Part shown: positions 14,685 to 26,926 of the stretch, piece after piece
Numbering within the stretch: position 1 is the stretch's first letter
Layout: every line of letters starts with the position of its first letter
Assembly: GCF_042477335.2 (NCBI RefSeq)
Contig: NC_091255.1
Span: 31,164,501 to 31,228,500 of the forward strand
Length of the DNA stretch: 64,000 nucleotides
Direction of reading: 5' to 3'
Source of the DNA: Ovis canadensis
Taxonomy: Eukaryota > Chordata > Mammalia > Artiodactyla > Bovidae
Notes under the pieces: generated by a model
Told to the model about the DNA's origin: nothing
What the model saw: the letters and a program-made list of their open reading frames with translations, nothing else
Databases searched by the model: none
Program-made: the position numbers and the translations under genes

Positions 14685-17600
14685 CTGTGGGCGAGAGGGA
14701 GGTCAGGGCAGCCTGGCTCCCTTCCCTCTGCGGACAACAGGCACGTGCCCATCATCGGGTCTTGGCCTAAGTGGCACCCCCCTAAACCTGGACCACCCTT
14801 CCATTCCTGAATTGTTTCTCTGCAAAGAACTCGCTCTCCGTGGCCCAGCTCCAAGTCCCTTCCCTTCCCATGGATCCTCGGGTCACATGGTTATTAGGTC
14901 CCTCTGCTAGGTGAGTTGGTGGTCCCCCAGTCAGCAGGGAGAGCCCACGGACCTCACGCAGGGCAGGTGGGGGCGTGGGCCAAGAAGTGTCCAGAATATT
15001 CCGGGGCAGCTGCCGCCGAAGGTTGAGCAGAAAAGAGGTGCGCACATGGTCCACGAAGAAGGCATTCTCGGGGCAACGGGGCGCATGGCGCAGGATGAAG
15101 CCCTGGATGAGCCTGGGGGCGGGGTCCGACATGGGTGGAGGTGAGAAGCCTGGTGGTGGATCGGCCCCACACCCTGCCCTGCAGCCCCTGCGTGGCGCCC
15201 AGTGCCCACCGCCGGATGGTCTGCGCCGCCCACTTCCTCCTGGCCGCCTTCCTCCGGCCCAGTGTTCCGCGCCACCATGACTGGATGCAGGTAGCTGTGG
15301 AGACCACAAACAGCTGACCTCCTCTCTTCCCATGGTGGCCCACCCTAGCCCCAGCCCCCACCGTCCTGAAGAACTCTGGGCACCCGAACCTGATCGCTTC
15401 ACCCGGAGGAACTTCTGCCGGCAGTGAAAGCCCCTCCAGGTGGCCTGGATCTTCGTGGCTGTGGTTGGGAAAGAAAGTCACTTGGCCAGAGCGAAAGGGA
15501 CCCAGCTGGGGGCCCGGCCCTGTTAAGAGCTCACTGAGTAAGGGGAATGGCTGAACCAGCTTCGAGTGCAAGGATAAATAAGTGAAGGAGAGTACCAGAA
15601 AGGGCAAGGGCTGGTCTAGTGGTTAAGACTTTGCCTTGCAATGCAGGGAACATGGGTTCAATCCTTAGTTGGGGAACTAAGATCCCACAGACCGTGAGGC
15701 AACTAAGCTTGAGCTGTGCAACCAGAGAAGCCTGTGCGTTGCAACAAAGACCCAGAATAGCCAAAAGAAAAAAAAGAGCGAGCGAGAGAGGGAGCAAAGC
15801 AATGTGGGAACATGCTGAGTGCGTGTCCGGGAGCAGACGAGGCGGGCAGCCCGATGTGGGCGTGGCAGACGCCCTGGAGAAGAAGCCCGAATACAGTGAT
15901 TTCTTTCCCACTTCCCAGAACGACCCCACTGGACAGGAGGGGTGGAGCCTCTCGCTCACCCAGGCTCTGCCGTCGGATCTCCAAGGCATCCTCTGTGGCA
16001 AACAGGGTCTTGGGGAAGCGGATGAAGATCTTGGTCCTGGGAGGGCAGCAGTGATCATCCCCTGGTTGCCACCCCTGTACCCCTCAAACCCCAGGCATGG
16101 GCGCCACTCACCTGCCCATCTTGTACTCTTCCGGCTTGTAGCCCAGGTGCCTGGCCAGCACAGTCACCCCATCCTGGGGCCGTCCTGGCCATGTGGGCCA
16201 TGTCTCTGGGCACAGTGACTTGTACCTGGTAACAGGAGGAGCGGAAATGCACCCAGGGCCCCGCTCCCACCAGCTCTCTTCTCTGGGAGCCCAGATCAGC
16301 TTTCCTGATCCCACCAACTCTCAGATCACAGAAAGTCGGGGAGGTAGCTCTGTTACTACCCCTACTTTAAAGATGAGAAAATTGAGGTTTCTCATCTGAG
16401 ATCCAGCCAGTCAATCCTAAAGAAAATCAATCCTGAATATTCATTGGAAGGACTGATGCTGACGCTGAAACTCCAATCCTTTGGCCACCTGATGTGAAGA
16501 ACTGACTCGTTGGAAAAGACCCTGAGGCTGGGAAAAGATTGAAGGCAGGAGGAGAAGGGGTCAACAGAGGATGAGATGGTTGGATGGCATCACCGACTTG
16601 ATGGATGGGAATTTGAGTAAGCTCCGGGAGTTGGTGATGGACAGGGGAGCCTGGCGTGCTGCAGTCCATGGGGTTGCAAAGAGCTGGACTGAGAGACTGA
16701 ACTGAACTGAACATCTGCCTAAGGTCACGGGCCTAGGAAGACATGCCTGGTGACTCCTCAGACCCCTGACTCGGGATAACCACGAAGTTGCTTTCTGAGC
16801 TGACTGCAAACTCTGTCCCCTTCACAGGCTTTTACTGTCTCCACTGGTGATAGGTATGTGAATGCATGCCTCATTGGACCCCTGACCAGCTGCTCTGTGA
16901 GGCCAGGGCCTGGGTGTGGGGAGGGCTGGTCTTTGCCCTCTCAAGCTTAACATTAGGCCTGCACCATGGAGGGACCCCTGGCGTGGCTCCCACCACAGCT
17001 GAGGGCTGTCCTCCCGCCCAGGATCTCGGAGGCTCCCACCCTCCACCCCTTCCCCCTGGCGCCAAGCCAGGCCCCGCCCCCACCTCTGCAGGAAAGCCTC
17101 GTATTTGCGGCGGTAGGCAAAGCCGGCTCTGCGCACGCGCAGGTTCTCCATCAGCCCTAGGTACTTCACCTGGTGCCGGATCAGCACCTCATCAAAGCGG
17201 CCTGGGGGCAGAGATCACCGGCTGGTCAGCGGGCTTTGACCAGCCTCTGCAGGGGAGGCCCAGCCCCCACCGGCCTACGGGGTGAACCTACCGGGCTGCT
17301 TGGAGTCATTGGGCTTGATGCAGCGGACATAGGCAGGCTCTTTTGACTTCAAGATCTCTACCAGCTCCAGGAGGCTCATCTTGAATTGGGTGGCCACCTG
17401 GTCAGCCAAGATGAACAACAGGAAGGTTGGTGGTAGCTGGGCTGAGGCCACGGACCCCTGCAAATGCCCCTCCCTGCGCAGAACCCCACAGACACCCCTC
17501 CCCGGGGCAAAACACCACCAGTTCCCACAGCTACCCCTGCCCTTCGTAGACCTTTTTTTTTTAAAATTAACAATTCTTTATTGCAGCATCTGCAAAGGTC

Positions 17601-20600
17601 AGATTTCTGAAGCTGATGAAGATGGTGCAGCATTTCCAAGTGAAATATTACAAGTTTTCTTTCTGTGGGGTAGGGGATAGCAGGAAGGGTCTTCGGGAAA
17701 TAACCCTTCAGCTGAGAATGAAAGGACAAGTAGGAGACAGCCAGAGGAAGAGAGGCAGGAACGGCATTCGGGCAGAGCAAGAGAGTGAGCGAAGGCTTGG
17801 TGTACACAGGGAACTACAAGCTGCAAGGATCTAGGCAGGGAGTAAAACAGAGCATCAGAGAGGCAGGATCATGGTAGGACTCGGGAACCACATTAGGGAG
17901 ACTGAACTTTATCCTGAGGGAAAGAGGGAGCCAAAGAGGGATCTGGAGGGAGAGAGGAACAGGAACATATCTGCCTTTTGGAGTATCTCTATAGCACATG
18001 GGGGAGGGTGGTTGGTAAGAACAGGTGGGAAGACAGAAGACCAGGGAGGAGGTTGACTGGCTCAGAGGACTAGAACTGGAATAAGGGTTATGGGGAGGGG
18101 GTGAAAGGAAGGGGTTTTCAGGCAGCAAAAACTGGCAAGATCCAGCAGTTGTTAGTATGAGGGCAATGGGGGAGGCTAAGGAATCAAGCATGCGGCCCAG
18201 GCTTCTGTCTTTCAGGACCGGGTGGAGAGTGGTCCCTGCCTTGAGTTAGGGAAATAGGAGATGCATGCCTGGGACACTGGACAGTCAGGGTGCATCACAG
18301 ACTAGTGGGGTCTGGAGTAGCTGCGGGTCCCTGGGAGGGGTCAATGGAATCTCTGGTTTGCTGGAGAGGCCGGGACAGGAGTGGGTGTGTCCTCACGAGG
18401 GTGGGGCTGAGAACCATCAGGGAAGGGGTGGGGTTGGGGAACCAAGGACAGGGTCCCAGGGAGTCAGACTCTGGGCAACACTGCCGCCACGGCCTCCCTG
18501 CCAGCATGTCTTGGCCTGCAGCTCCCTGGCTTCCACCTCTCCCTGACCTTGCTTGTCCTGGGACTGCCCTAGCCTCCGCCTGCCAAGCCTGGCAGCCACA
18601 CCTCTGGGCACAGCTCACTGGATGAAGCATTCCCCTCGTCTGGTACCACTGGCCAGATCTGCCTTCCCCCGTTGCTCTCCTTGAAAATGGCACTTTGTGG
18701 TCTACTTCCTGGTCTTTTTTGGACTGCATTCCTGTGTGGGGCTCTGCAGGGCCCTCCCATACGTCTGACAAGCATCTATACTCATTCCCAAGTTACCTCA
18801 GATGCTTCCTCCTCCAGGAAGCTTTCCCTGACTCCCCTCCCCTCTTCCACTTCCACAGGCAATTTGCTGCTCCCTATTGTAAGTTTCCATAGCACCCATG
18901 CACATTTCTAGGACAGCATGTGTTCATTTTTATATCCTAAGCGCCCAGTAATGTCCACTACAAGTATCCTCTGCAGGGGAGTGAACGCAGGCAAGCGCCC
19001 ACACAGACACAGGTGTGCATACGCGCATCCACACTTAGAGATGTTACATGCCCAGACACCCATCAAAGTGGCACAGATGCACCCAGGGGCGGCCTCCCAG
19101 ACACACACACATGTGCACCCAGGCGCCAGCAAACACACGGACTCACACACACACTGCCAGCTCCCAGCTCAAGCGGGCACTGGGCCCGCTCACGTGTGCA
19201 CGCACACAACCCCTGGGGTCCCCCCGCCTTCACACCGTCTCTGGCCGCTTCTTGTCGCTGAGCTCACTCCGGTCGAAGCACTGGCTCAGGATGGGATTCT
19301 CTGAGCTGCACATGGTCTGTGAGGGCAGGGCAGGGGTCATAGAGGAAGCACATGGACAGACTGGTCAGCTTTCTGGGGCAGAGATCATTCAGAGCCCAGA
19401 CCCCTAGCCCTCTCCCTGGAGGTCCTCCTCACCTCCTTCAGGTTCCGGAAGAGAAGGTCGTTGTTTTTATCCAGAAACCCTGATGGGAGAGAGCAGCCGT
19501 GAGAGGAGGCAGAGCCCCTCTCCCAGCCCACCCGGGGGGACACAGCCCCAGGGTCCTCACCGGTCACGTTATAGGTCACCTCCCCAGCATAGTGCAGGAG
19601 GCGGAACTCCCCGCGGTCCAGAGATTTCCTGGTCCGCTGGTCAGCCAGCTTGTGCCTGGGGCGACAGGGAGAGGAAGCTGCCAAGGGCTGGCCTGAGCCA
19701 GGCCCCTGTCTGCTGAAGAGACTTTAAGAGAGGAACCAGGCATCCAGTAGGAAACCAGCAGGGCGGGGCCTCCTCCCACACAAAGGCCACCAGAGGCTCA
19801 GAGAGGTAGATGGCCTTGTCCGGGGTCACATAGTGCCAGGACCGGGACCTCAGCCTCCATGCTGCCAGGGCTCGCAGGATGGAGGGCTATTTGGTGTTAC
19901 CTTTGGCTGTTGCGTGGCTCTGCTCAGAGTGCTGAGTGCTGCCCGCTACATTTTAAGAATGGAATCAGCCCCCAGGAGACTGCTGCTGCTGCTAAGTCGC
20001 TTCAGTCATGTCCGACTCTGTGTGACCCCATAGATGGCAGCCCACCAGGCTCCCCTGTCCCTGGGATTCTCCAGGCAAGAACACTGGAGTGGGTTGCCAT
20101 TTCCTTCTCCAATGCATGAAAGTGAAAAGTGAAAGTGAAGTCGCTCAGTCGTGTCCGACTCTTCGCGACCCCATGGATTGCACCCTACCAGGCTCCTCTG
20201 TCCATGGGATTTTCCAGGCAACAGTCCTGAAGTGGGGTGCCATTGCCTTCTTGCCTTAAGCATGTTTATGCCCTTTAGCCCATTTTTCTACTTTCCAAGC
20301 AACTAACCAGAGAGACCAGGCAGAGATTTAAGGCCCAGGGATAGATATTCTGTTTTCCCAGCAGAAATCCAGAGGCTGGACAGGGCCCCAAGAGGCCGGG
20401 TGAGAGCAGTGGTGTGTCTGTGTGTTAGAGCCGCTGGAGGAAGTGTTTTGAGGAAAGTTTTCTGTTTGATGATACAGGAAGATACTCAGGATATAATATT
20501 ATCCTGAGTCCTATATACAATAAGCTCTCAACCACAAAAAAGAAAAAAAATATATAGAAAAAGGCAGGAAGAAAACGTCTCGAATTATTAACAGTGGTGA

Positions 20601-23600
20601 CCTCTGGGTGACAGGCTTACAAGTGGCTTTTGCACACCTTCCAACTTTTCTCTGAGAAGGGATGTTCTTTTTAAAAACAGAAAAAAAAGGTGTTTTTCTT
20701 TTTTTTTTTTCAGGCAAGGCTTTACTGCAACCCCTGTTGCAGCCCGTGGGGAATGAGAACAAACAGGTTCCTCGCTTGCTTGCCCCAGAAAAAAATTGCT
20801 CAGGAATTCCCTGGTGGTACAGTGGTTAGGACTCTGCTTTCACCGCTGGGAGTCAGGTTCGATTCCTTGTCAGGGAACTAATCTGTGGCCCTGGGCCTGA
20901 AGCCCAGCTCTGGACTTGATGTGAGATAACCTCCGGCAAAGGGCTGCACCTCTGAGAGTCTCAGTAAAACCTCCTCCACAGGTTGCTTCTAGTTAGAGGA
21001 GGTGATATGATCAAAATATGCAAGGCAAAGCTGGGATAGAGGGGCTTGTTTCTTTTCTCCCGTCATCCCGTTTTAGGGGATTCCTTAAATAAAAAGGAAT
21101 TTCCAAGTAAGGAGGCTAAAAAAAACACCTTAGCAAGTTTCATTCTCGAGCGGCTTAAGGAGGAAGAAGCATTCCTTGCTTATTACTCAGGAGGCGCCAG
21201 GAGCCTCAGCTCTGTGTGCCTGGCCATCACTGGCACCTCCCCTGGCCACCTCCTTGTGGCTGGCACTTTATGGGTGAGGGGGTTCCCAGGCTTCGACAGG
21301 CTCTGGCCCAGGACAGCCCCCAGCCCCACTCACGTCAGGAAGTGTGGATGGTGCTTGACTGTGTCCTCTAGCTTCTCCAGGAAGGTCAGGTCCGTGGCCT
21401 CCCCGGGACGCAGACACTCCTCGTCCTAGGTGGGTGGTGGCAGAAGGTGAGGGGTGTGTTTTGGGGAAGAACCGGAGAGCACAGGGACTCAGGGGCCCCG
21501 GCGGGAGGCATAGACACTCCCTCACCCTCCACACACAGCCCTGTTCTGTCCCTCATCAGGCTCCGAGGATTCTGGCCCTCTGCGGACAGGCCGGCTGGGA
21601 GAGTGAGGGGAAAGGGGTGACGTAGTCCCGCCCCAGCCCCCAGAGGAGCAGATGGCTCACCAATATGGAGATGATGCCCTTGAACTTCTCCTCCACCAGG
21701 TCACAGATAATCTTGTTGTTGAAATACTGGACCGGCTCCCACTGAGGGGCACAAGGGGAGAAAGGCATTACCGTGGGGTCGTGGCACCTCCCCTGGGGAC
21801 ACCCAGGCCTGGACCTTGACTGCACGTGGGGCCACTCGCGGGTGGGCTTGCACTCACCGCAATGCCCTCGGCTTCATACTCCTCCTGCTCCGACTTGAGG
21901 GTGAGCTCGATGAAGAGCTGCTGCAGCTTTTCGTTGCAGTAATTTATGCAGAACTGCTCAAAGCTGTGAGGGAGACAGAGGCATCCTCAGTAATTTAGTC
22001 GAGGGGTGGGGGGCGGGGCGGAACAAGGCCCCAGCGCTAGCCGAGGGAAAAAACACAGAGCGGGACCCAAGCGGCTGGAAAGTCACTGGCAGGAATGAAG
22101 GAGGCTGGGGGAGAGGTGAGGGACTAGGGCAGGGGAGATGATGAGAGAGACAGGCAGAGTCAGGGGGTCACTGACCTGTTGTGCTGGAACACTTCAAAGC
22201 CGTAAATGTCCAGCAGCCCAAGGACCGTGGTGCTCCGCCAGCTGGGGCTCTCGGCATCCTAGGGCCAGCCGACCAAGAGTGAGGGTCCTCCCTGAACCAC
22301 CCTCCCTGCCACTTGGGGAGCAGCAGGGGCAAAGCTCTCACCTTGGAGGCCAGCGACCTGTTGATCTTCGCGACCAGCCAGGTAAAGGTGCGACTGTACA
22401 CGGCCTTGGCAAGGGCGTCCCGTGCATACGCAGCCTGTTCCAGGTTCAGCGGGCTCAGGAGCTGTAGGTGGAGGGTGAGATGGGAGATGAATGCAGTCCC
22501 TTCCCACCCCTGGCCCCTTTGACTCAGGAAACTGATCACTCTGCCCTCCCTGCCCCCAGTGAGCCTGGTGCTGGCCGGGGGGCGGCCTCCAGGGGAGGAC
22601 ACAGTGGCCCCACCAGAGGGAAACCGGTAGAGAAACAAGAGGTCTCATTCCTGGAGGTGAGTCTTCCTTCCAGCCTTACCCTCTTCCTGTGTGACCTTGG
22701 CCAGCTCCCTGTGCCTCTCTGAGCCACCTGCCTTATAAGCTTCCAATATTGCTAAGAGGACCAGCTGAGCAGACCAGGGCAATGGGGGATGATGGGAGTG
22801 GGGGCTGCCTTGGAACATCCCCCCCACCCCCTGGCCTCACCTCTTCACCCTTGGCGATGATCTTCCTGTGGGTCAGGGCTTCCCGCAACATTGAGCCTTC
22901 CACACCAAGGAGCTGCCAAGGGGGTGGGTCTGGTGAGGGTGCAGTTCCCCCGCCCCAGCTGCCCCACCCTCGCCTTCTGCTCGCCTCCTCACCCTGGTCA
23001 GGTACTTGAGCTGGTTCTCGGTGGTGACCTGAGCGTTGCTCTCCTCATTGGCGGCAAAGTGGGTGTTGCCCAGATGCAGGACGCTGGCCACAATGCTTAG
23101 CAGGTCCTGGGTTGGGGTGAGGGCACAGGGAGGGGCAGGCGGGGGTTATGGGAGGGTCTGAGAGCCCCAGGAAGGCACATGTGGATGGTCAGCAGGAGCT
23201 GGGAACGGTATGGGGCAAGGCGTGTGAGAGGAGACTGCGGCTAGAGTAGAAGCAGGCTGTAAAGGTAGCCTGGGATTTTCACGTGGTGACAGGAGGAAAG
23301 GGCGGGTCCCCGACAGAGGTCTCACCTCCACCTCGTCCTCAGTGAAGTCGATGACAGTCAGGGCCTTCCTGACCACCTTCCAATCACTCTTGTCGTTGAT
23401 GGAGGAGACTTTGGCGCACTGGCCCTGTGGCACGGGCAGAGTGGGCTTAGAGCTCTGGCTGGGTGGGCTCCCTGGGTGGCACTGGGTCCCGCCCGACCGC
23501 CCCCTCTACTCACCTTCACCAGGTACAGGTAGCTCTGCGGGTTCCGTTCCAGGCCCAGCCTGCGCAGCGTCTCCTCCTCACCCCCCTCCAGCAGCTGGTA

Positions 23601-26600
23601 GAAGATGTGGAAGTTCCTCTCCCCGTGATTTTGGTGCACCACCCGGGACTTCTCCAGGAGGTAACTGAGGATGTGGCCGCCCACGGGGGCGCCCTGTGGG
23701 CCGGGCAGGATGCAGTGACTGCTCAGGGGGACTGGGGACACAGCCCATCTTCCCCATCTCCCCCTGCCCTCCAGAATATGAATTTCAGCTCTGGCTGCAT
23801 GGGCTCAGGCACGTCGCCCCTCCTGGCCTCCATTTCTTCCTCTATGAAATGAGGATGCTAAGCCCTTTCTTGGGGTTCCCAGGTGGCACAAGTGGTAAAG
23901 AACCCTCCTGGCAACGTAAGAGATGTGGGTTTAATCCCTGGGTCAGGAAGATCCCCTGGAAAAGGGCATGGCAACTTGCTCCAGTATTCTTGCCTGGAGA
24001 ATTCTATGGACAGAGGAGCCTGGCGGGCTACAGTCCATGGGTTGCAGAGAGTCAGGCATGAATGAAGTCCTCAGCACACGTGCATGCATGCCCTTTCTGC
24101 CTGGTGGAAATGGTATTTTCATCCATGCCCTCTTACACCTGGAGGCCCCAGAAGCATCTCAAACTCAACAGGTCTGAAACTCCAGTCCTGGCCTCAGCTC
24201 CCTCTTCCCACTCTGCTCACCCTTCTAGGGGTTCAGACCAAGAAGTCTGCGGTCCTCCTGGGAGCCTCCCTGTCTTTCACACCTCACGTCCAGTCAGATA
24301 GCCAATCCTGCTGCCCTAACCTTCAGAATATCCAGAATCCAGCCACGGCCACCAGACTGGGCCCAGCCACCGTCATCTGTCACCCAGATCTAATAATCAT
24401 CAGTTTCCTAACTCGTTTTCTTGCTTGGCCTCAGTCTCTACTATTTATTCTCAACAAAGCAGCCAGAGCGATCACTTTAAGAGGAAATTGAGGTCATAAT
24501 ACACTTCTCTTTCAAACTTTTGGGACTTCCCTCGCGCTTCAGTGTACTTCCACTGCAGGGGGATACAGGTTCAATACCTCGTTGGGAGACTAAGATCCCA
24601 TATGCCGTGAGGCCTGGCCAAAAAATTAAAAAAATATATATATATATATGGTTCAAACTTTCAGGAATTTTCCTGGTGGTCCAGTGGTTAAGGCTCTGCA
24701 CTTCCACTGCACGGGACATGGGTTCAATCCCTGGTTGAGGAACTAAAATCCTGCAGGCTGTGAGGGCATGACCACACAAACAAACCAAAAAAAAAAAATC
24801 CCCCAAAATGTTCTTGCCTCACTTCCACTCAAGAGTTTAAAAAAAATTCTTACAAAGACCCAAAAGGACCCACACCATTGAGCCTCCTCTTCCGTTCCTT
24901 GGCCCCTTGCTCTCTTCTCCAGCCATTCTGGCCTCCTTGCTGTCTGTGAACACATCCAGCACCTCGTCCATCCGCACCTCTGCGCTGGTGGGGCCTCTGC
25001 CTGGACCCTCTCGGGTATATGCACAACTCATTCCCCTGTCTCCATCAAGGCTTTACCAAAAGCCACCTTCTCTATGCCCACTGTATCTGCATTATTTCAA
25101 ACAGCCAATGCCCCTTCCCCTTGCCTCATTTTCTTTTTTCCTGTAACATGTTTTGGCTAATTTACATTTTTCTGTGGACTATCTCCCTGCTAGTCGCTCA
25201 GTCATGTCTGCTGTTTGTGACCCCCATGGACTACAGCCTGCCAGGCTTTGTCCATTGGATTCTCCAGGCGAGAATACTGGAGTGGGTTGCCATTCCCTTC
25301 TCCAGGGCATCTTCCCAACCCAGGGATTGAAGCCGGGTCTCCTGCATTGCAGGCAGATTTTTTATCTCCCTGGAGGCAGGATTTCTGTCTGGTTTGTTTC
25401 ACTTCTGTGTCACTAGCACTTGCAACAGTGCTGGCACACAGAAGGTGCTCAATAAATGTTTGCTGGTGCCAAAGACCCGGGCCAGTGGGTGCCCACTACA
25501 TGGGAATCCCATTCTCCCTGCCCTGCCCCGCCCATGGGTACCTTGAAGTCAAACTGCACGTCCATGTACTTCCCAAACCTGCTGGAGTTATCGTTCCGGA
25601 GGGTCTTCGCATTGCCAAAGGCCTAGGAAAGGGCTGGGGTGTGAGGGGTGCCTGGTGGCCTCTCCCTGCCCCTCCCACCCCCAGGGGCTGCTGTCCCCTC
25701 ACCTCTAGCACCGGGTTGCTCTGCAGCAGCCGGTCCCGCACAGCACCACCCCGCTCAGGGGCTGGGCAGGTCTCGGCATAGAACTGCAGCAGCCGCTTGG
25801 TGGCCTCAGTCTTGCCTGCTCCGCTTTCCCCAGAGATCATCACTGCCTGGTCCCGGCGCTCCGTGCGTAGTGCCCGATAGACAGTGTCGGCCACCGCGAA
25901 CCTGGGGCAGAGGCCCGTCAGGAGCTTAGGGGGCAGGGGGGCTGAATGGCTGCAGGGGCTGGGAATCCCACAGGAAGGACTTGGGGGTGTACCCTTGAGG
26001 ACAGGTGACCCCTCCAGGATGCGGGTCAAGGGAGATCCTTCACAGTTGAGAATGAGAGTCATATTCTGATGGAAAATTAAGGGGATCACTCATGGGTGAG
26101 GAGATTGGAAGTTATTCAGGAGAAGATTGAGGTCACTCATGGGTAGGGCTGGGAAGTCCTTCAGAGGTGCAGGTCAGAGGGTCACTAAGGTGGGAGGGCC
26201 ATGTCCAGGGAGTGTTGGGAGAATAAGTCACAGGTGTGGGAATTCCCTGGTGGTTCAGTGGTTAAGGCTCCACACTTCCATTGCAAGGGGCACGGGTTCA
26301 ATTCCCAGTCAGGGAACTAAAATCCCGCAAGCCACACAGCAGAGCCAGAAAAATTGTCCTGGGTGTGAGTTGGGGTGGACGATAGGAGGATCCTGATGGG
26401 ATAGAGAGATTCACCTTGGGTGAGGACTAGGGTATTCCTCAGAGATGTGAACTGTGATTCATCCCAAGTGGGAAGGTGGGTGGAATCATCTCAGGTGGTG
26501 ATGCTGGGGGGCGGGGGGGGGATGTCACTCACAGGTGAGGGGGAACCTCATAGAAGCTGACGCCTCGGTAACGCTCCATGTGCTGCCGGCTGTAGATCTG

Positions 26601-26896
26601 CAGGTCCCGGTAGGGGTTGACGGAAACCAGCACGGGGCCAATGTAGGTCTGGGGATCGGAGGAGGAGGCTCAGAAGTTTCTCCCAGAGGCCCTGGCGCCT
26701 CTCCCCCGAGTCCCTGCAGCCCTGCATCTGTGGTCCCCGAACCCCCTCCGCCTTCCCACTCGGGCCTCACATAGATCAGGTTCTCCCGGAAGCGCCGTCG
26801 CAGGTTCTCAATGAAGGCGGCCTCGCTGGTGAAGTTCTCCAGCAGCACGAAGTCCTGTACCCCCACCCGATCACGGGCGGTCAGAGCGCTCTCCAT
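12176..26896 (-). CDS. MYO1C: Myosin Ic, shared body (isoform c, 1028 aa, 31 coding exons)
   Basis: MYO1C is a single-headed, membrane-bound class I myosin. It acts in GLUT4 vesicle delivery, hair-cell adaptation and lipid-raft recycling. Its nuclear forms act in RNA polymerase I and II transcription. The start ATG is at 26896-26894 ([16 protein letters not shown]) and the stop TGA at 12178-12176 after RLNSR. The 31 coding segments sum to 3087 bases, exactly 1028 codons plus stop, which equals the human isoform-c length. Every junction is GT-AG and phase-compatible. Domain order is motor (about 1-695), three IQ motifs (about 700-770) and tail-homology 1 (about 850-1028). Exon coordinates are given in the three domain entries below. 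All exons are free of repeats, stops and frameshifts, so the gene appears fully functional. Upstream alternative first exons at 28.3 and 34.7 kb splice to the acceptor at 26926. Downstream (lower coordinates) lies the CRK intergenic region; upstream lies INPP5K on the same strand. Confidence 0.98.
13910..14238 (+). mobile_element. CHR-type tRNA-derived SINE (long form) in MYO1C intron
   Basis: It opens GGGGCTTCCCTGGCGGTCC, continues with the GCAACTAAGCCCGTG and AGCCTGTGCTCTGCAGCAAG blocks of the long form, and ends in an A-rich tail near 14,238. Confidence 0.82.
14953..16036 (-). CDS. MYO1C: MYO1C IQ-motif (calmodulin-binding neck) exons
   Basis: Exons in transcript order: 15960-16036, 15390-15458, 15210-15294 and 14953-15112. 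They encode the lever arm with three calmodulin-binding IQ motifs: [16 protein letters not shown] (704-719), [17 protein letters not shown] (726-742) and [17 protein letters not shown] (from about 748). Calmodulin occupancy of these motifs is calcium-sensitive in known MYO1C proteins. Two donors here are atypical after the GT: GTTCGGGT at the end of 15390-15458 and GTCCGTGG at the end of 14953-15112. The reading frame confirms both boundaries. Confidence 0.96.
15606..15776 (+). mobile_element. CHR-type tRNA-derived SINE in MYO1C intron
   Basis: Blocks GGCTGGTCTAGTGGTTAAG, CAATGCAGGGAACATGGG and GGGGAACTAAGATCCCAC are followed by AGCCAAAAGAAAAAAAA. Confidence 0.82.
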
Positions 26897-26926
26897 GGTG
26901 ACCCGCACCCCGTCACTGCCCAGGGC
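16112..26926 (-). CDS. MYO1C: MYO1C motor-domain exons
   Basis: Exons in transcript order: 26771-26926 (ATG inside), 26533-26648, 25703-25901, 25542-25622, 23514-23693, 23326-23424, 22993-23106, 22841-22912, 22342-22461, 22176-22258, 21858-21963, 21661-21741, 21334-21425, 19561-19655, 19433-19479, 19236-19316, 17292-17397, 17084-17201 and 16112-16225. Visible motor motifs, in isoform-c numbering, are the P-loop GESGAGKT (105-112), switch [10 protein letters not shown] (157-165), switch II DIYGFE (386-391), the [12 protein letters not shown] segment after the actin-binding region, and the converter-proximal [19 protein letters not shown]. All nucleotide-contacting residues expected for an active ATPase are present. 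The largest introns (17398-19235 and 19656-21333) hold L2-like, Bov-A2 and CHR repeats. Confidence 0.96.
16407..16711 (+). mobile_element. BovB LINE 3' fragment in MYO1C intron
   Basis: A diverged BovB 3' end runs from AGTCAATCCTAAAGAAAATC to the terminal GAACTGAACTGAAC, with the CCAATCCTTTGGCCACC and GATGAGATGGTTGGATGGC landmarks. Confidence 0.9.
17545..18200 (-). repeat. Ancient repeat with a possible retrocopy tail in MYO1C intron
   Basis: On the minus strand, GATGCTGCAATAAAG is followed after 15 bases by an A run (complement of the T run at 17551-17562), which looks like the poly(A) signal and tail of a small retrocopied transcript. I do not recognise the parent. The sequence to its right (about 17,680-18,000) resembles a common ancient dispersed repeat of unassigned family. 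Confidence 0.4.
18760..18990 (+). repeat. L2 LINE 3' fragment (ancient)
   Basis: L2-like blocks are recognisable: CCTCCAGGAAGCTTTCCCTGACT, CTGCTCCCTATTGTAAG and CCTAAGCGCCCAGTAATG. A CA-rich stretch follows at about 19,000-19,210. Confidence 0.55.
19981..20250 (-). mobile_element. Bov-A2-type dimeric SINE in MYO1C intron
   Basis: Two successive BovA units lie in tandem. Both carry the complement of TCGCTCAGTCGTGTCCGACTC-type and GGATTCTCCAGGCAAG-type blocks, joined through AAAGTGAAAAGTGAAAGTGAAG. This is the dimeric Bov-A2 arrangement. Confidence 0.9.
20803..20882 (+). mobile_element. CHR-type SINE fragment in MYO1C intron
   Basis: GGAATTCCCTGGTGGTACAG opens the copy, and a TTCGATTCCTTGTCAGGGAA block closes it. 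Confidence 0.75.
23873..24062 (+). mobile_element. Bov-tA-type SINE in MYO1C intron
   Basis: The sense-strand copy reads GGTTCCCAGGTGGCACAAG, GAAGATCCCCTGGAAAAGG, CCAGTATTCTTGCCTGGAG and CTACAGTCCATGGGTTGC. Confidence 0.9.
24290..25470 (+). repeat. L2 LINE 3' region interrupted by two CHR SINEs and one Bov-tA
   Basis: L2 blocks are AACAAAGCAGCCAGAGCGATC (about 24,455), the 24,880-25,190 segment and the terminal CAGTGCTGGCACACAGAAGG and GCTCAATAAATGTTTG (25,430-25,465). CHR-type SINEs sit at 24522-24650 (ending in a TA microsatellite) and 24665-24800, and a minus-strand Bov-tA at 25189-25372. The layering orders the insertions: L2 oldest, ruminant SINEs later. Confidence 0.7.
26241..26356 (+). 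mobile_element. CHR-type SINE in MYO1C intron
   Basis: GGGAATTCCCTGGTGGTTCAG opens this copy. It lies about 180 bases from the exon at 26533-26648 and does not touch its splice sites. Confidence 0.85.

Noticed and set aside
15619-16218. A 199-codon plus-strand open frame
   Set aside because: It is antisense to MYO1C exons and starts inside a CHR SINE, so it is a shadow frame.
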